Shown one piece after another: positions 6,029-7,652 of a stretch of DNA of 7,652 nucleotides. Each line of letters opens with the position of its first letter. Position 1 is the stretch's first letter. The notes beneath the pieces were generated by a model. The model saw only the letters and a list, made by a program, of their open reading frames with translations. It was not told the DNA's origin and did not search any database. The translations under genes were made by a program, and so were the position numbers. This stretch comes from Actinomycetota bacterium (lineage in GTDB: Bacteria; Actinomycetota; Actinomycetes; Nanopelagicales; Nanopelagicaceae), in the NCBI GenBank assembly GCA_009700155.1, contig WLMP01000036.1, positions 1 through 7,652 of the forward strand, in the 5' to 3' direction.

Positions 6029-7652
6029 ATGCCCCACTCTTAAATGGATCTTTTTTACTAGTCTTAAGAGCACTCTTTAATGCTGCCTCAGTCAATGAGA
6101 AATGAGTTTGAGGCACCGGTGTAGGTTTGATTCGCTCATTTTGTAGAACAAAACTCATTACTTTTTTAAATACTGGACCGGCTAGCACGCCACCCCAGTG
6201 CATTCCTTTTGGATCTTGAATAGTTACGCTTACAACATATCTTGGCTGATCAGCTGGGGCAAAACCAATAAAGGATGCGGTGTATCCGCTATAGCATTTA
6301 CAAATTGGGTTATAGCGCTCTGCGGTGCCAGTCTTGCCCGCAACTCGGTAACCACTAATCGCAGCTGATGGCGCAGTACCGCTTGGCGAAACTACACTCT
6401 CCATCATCTTTCGTAAGTTTTTAGCTGTATCTTCACTTAACACTTTAACTGATTGAGAATCATTTACTGCTGAGAACTTTCCACTTTCATCAACTAAACC
6501 AGCAAGAATTGTTGGCTTTACTCTGATGCCATTGTTTGCGATCGTGGCAAATACAGATGTGGCCTGCATTGCTGTTACTGAATATCCCTGACCAAATGCA
6601 ATTGTTGGTAATGATGTACCAGACCAATTTTTTACAGGATGTAATATTCCAGCTGATTCGCCAGGTAGCTTTGAATTTGTATTTTCACCGATTCCAAACT
6701 TCTTAAGATAGTTATATAGATTATCTTTGCCTAGCGATTGGCCCAGCTTAATTGATCCAGTATTGCTGGAAACTGCTAATAGGCCTGTGGTAGTTAATCT
6801 CTGCGGTGGATGCTTCTCATGATCGCTAAAGGTTTCGCCGGCAACTTTCATTGAGTATGGGATTGTAAACACAGTATTTGGTGTTACAAGTTTTTCTTCC
6901 ATGGCAGCTGCCACAGTAATTACTTTGCCGGTGGAACCTGGCTCATAAACTTCTTGAACTGATGGATTACGAAGTTTATCTTGTGTAATAGTTGCTGAGT
7001 TATTTGGATCAAAGGTTGGTGCGCTAGCTTGCGCCAAAATATGACCAGTTTTTGGATCCATCACAATTACAGTTCCGGACTCTGCTCTTGCTGCCGCAAC
7101 AGCTTGGCTAATTGCATTTTGGGCGACCCACTGAACATCTCTATCAATTGTTAATCGAATACTTGTACCAGCCTTAGCTTCAACTCTTACCTGTTCTGAA
7201 CCGGGAATGATGTTACCTCTGCCGTTTGCGTAAACGTACTTACCGTTTCTGCCTGAAAGTATTGAGTTCAAGCTACTTTCGATTCCAGATGCACCAATTC
7301 CTTCGTTATTTATTATTCCAACAAGCGATGCACTTAACTTTCCAGTTGGATAATCTCTTATATAGCTACGCTCTGGAACAAAGCCGCCGATTCGCTTACT
7401 AATTCCACCTTCAGTTTTTAATATTTCGGTATTGTAATTTGTAATTGCAGAGTAAATTGCACGCCATTTTGAAGGGGCAACATCTTTTGCGATCAAGACA
7501 TATCTTCTTTGTCCAGTTAAGCTTGGAATTAATTCTGACTCTGATAATCCCAATAATGGCGCTACTACCTTGGCTGCATTTACTGGATCATTTACTACTG
7601 TCTGATCGACAGCAATATTTATCGCAGAGACACTTCTGGCTAATTCAACTCC
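6027..7652 (-). CDS. ftsI: Class B penicillin-binding protein FtsI (septal transpeptidase), 5' end beyond window
   Basis: Membrane-anchored D,D-transpeptidase that cross-links septal peptidoglycan and partners with FtsW. The open frame runs 541 codons from the window edge (GVELARSVSAINIAVDQ) to a TAG at 6027; the cytoplasmic tail, membrane anchor and true start lie to the right. Fragment residues 1 to about 160 are the non-catalytic PBP dimer region. The transpeptidase domain follows, with all three active-site motifs: STGK in EPGSTGK (Ser240, Lys243), SSN (295-297) and KTGT (440-443), plus FGQGYSVTAMQ and the late WGGVLAGPVF. A Ser-Thr-Gly-Lys box is a valid SxxK. After KTGT comes PICKCYSGY, a CxC pair facing the cell exterior. 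There is no PASTA domain; the C-terminus is a short tail rich in Lys and Pro. The TTG at 7553 is an internal Leu, not a start. Class B type and position before murE support FtsI rather than an elongation PBP. Confidence 0.96.
   Translation of the reverse strand, partial: GVELARSVSAINIAVDQTVVNDPVNAAKVVAPLLGLSESELIPSLTGQRRYVLIAKDVAPSKWRAIYSAITNYNTEILKTEGGISKRIGGFVPERSYIRDYPTGKLSASLVGIINNEGIGASGIESSLNSILSGRNGKYVYANGRGNIIPGSEQVRVEAKAGTSIRLTIDRDVQWVAQNAISQAVAAARAESGTVIVMDPKTGHILAQASAPTFDPNNSATITQDKLRNPSVQEVYEPGSTGKVITVAAAMEEKLVTPNTVFTIPYSMKVAGETFSDHEKHPPQRLTTTGLLAVSSNTGSIKLGQSLGKDNLYNYLKKFGIGENTNSKLPGESAGILHPVKNWSGTSLPTIAFGQGYSVTAMQATSVFATIANNGIRVKPTILAGLVDESGKFSAVNDSQSVKVLSEDTAKNLRKMMESVVSPSGTAPSAAISGYRVAGKTGTAERYNPICKCYSGYTASFIGFAPADQPRYVVSVTIQDPKGMHWGGVLAGPVFKKVMSFVLQNERIKPTPVPQTHFSLTEAALKSALKTSKKDPFKSGA

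Noticed and set aside
7551..7553. TTG at 7553 as a possible ftsI start
   Set aside because: The same frame stays open to the window edge and encodes plausible PBP dimer-domain sequence upstream (GVELARSVSAINIAVDQ), so this TTG is an internal leucine and the gene is simply cut by the window.

Overview
This window is a solid block of the dcw (division and cell wall) cluster, read entirely from the minus strand. In transcription order (right to left) it holds ftsI (5' end outside the window), murE, murF, mraY, murD and ftsW (3' end outside the window). This is the classical bacterial gene order ftsI-murE-murF-mraY-murD-ftsW. Upstream one would expect rsmH and an ftsL-like gene, and downstream murG, murC, ftsQ and ftsZ, but none of these can be seen here.

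The organism looks like a low-GC (roughly 40% by eye), genome-streamlined actinobacterium. The evidence is the actinobacterial flavour of the proteins: MraY with a two-cysteine loop before VRDPLDLA and a PLQHHFEL loop, MurD with SPGW and DDSKATNPHAA, and MurF with VGTAHIGEIGS and a KASRS tail. The extreme compaction points the same way. Freshwater acI/Nanopelagicales-type actinobacteria would fit, but this placement is inferred from sequence character, not from a search.

Layout: ftsI fragment 6027-7652; murE 4562-6016, after a 10-nt gap; murF 3181-4560, after a 1-nt gap, on a TTG start; mraY 2126-3184, overlapping murF by 4 nt (GTGA); murD 777-2126, overlapping mraY by 1 nt (TAATG); ftsW fragment 1-776, starting GTG directly after the murD stop. 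Only 11 of 7652 bases are non-coding. I see no promoter, terminator, RNA gene, repeat or mobile element, so the six genes are probably one transcript with translational coupling.

Function: MurD, MurE and MurF add D-Glu, a diamino acid (meso-diaminopimelate predicted from DNPR) and D-Ala-D-Ala to UDP-MurNAc-L-Ala in the cytoplasm. MraY moves the product onto undecaprenyl phosphate to make lipid I. FtsW polymerises lipid II at the septum, and FtsI cross-links the strands.

I found no previously undescribed system. What merits a second look is small: non-ATG or misplaceable starts, and a few residue changes in otherwise conserved motifs.
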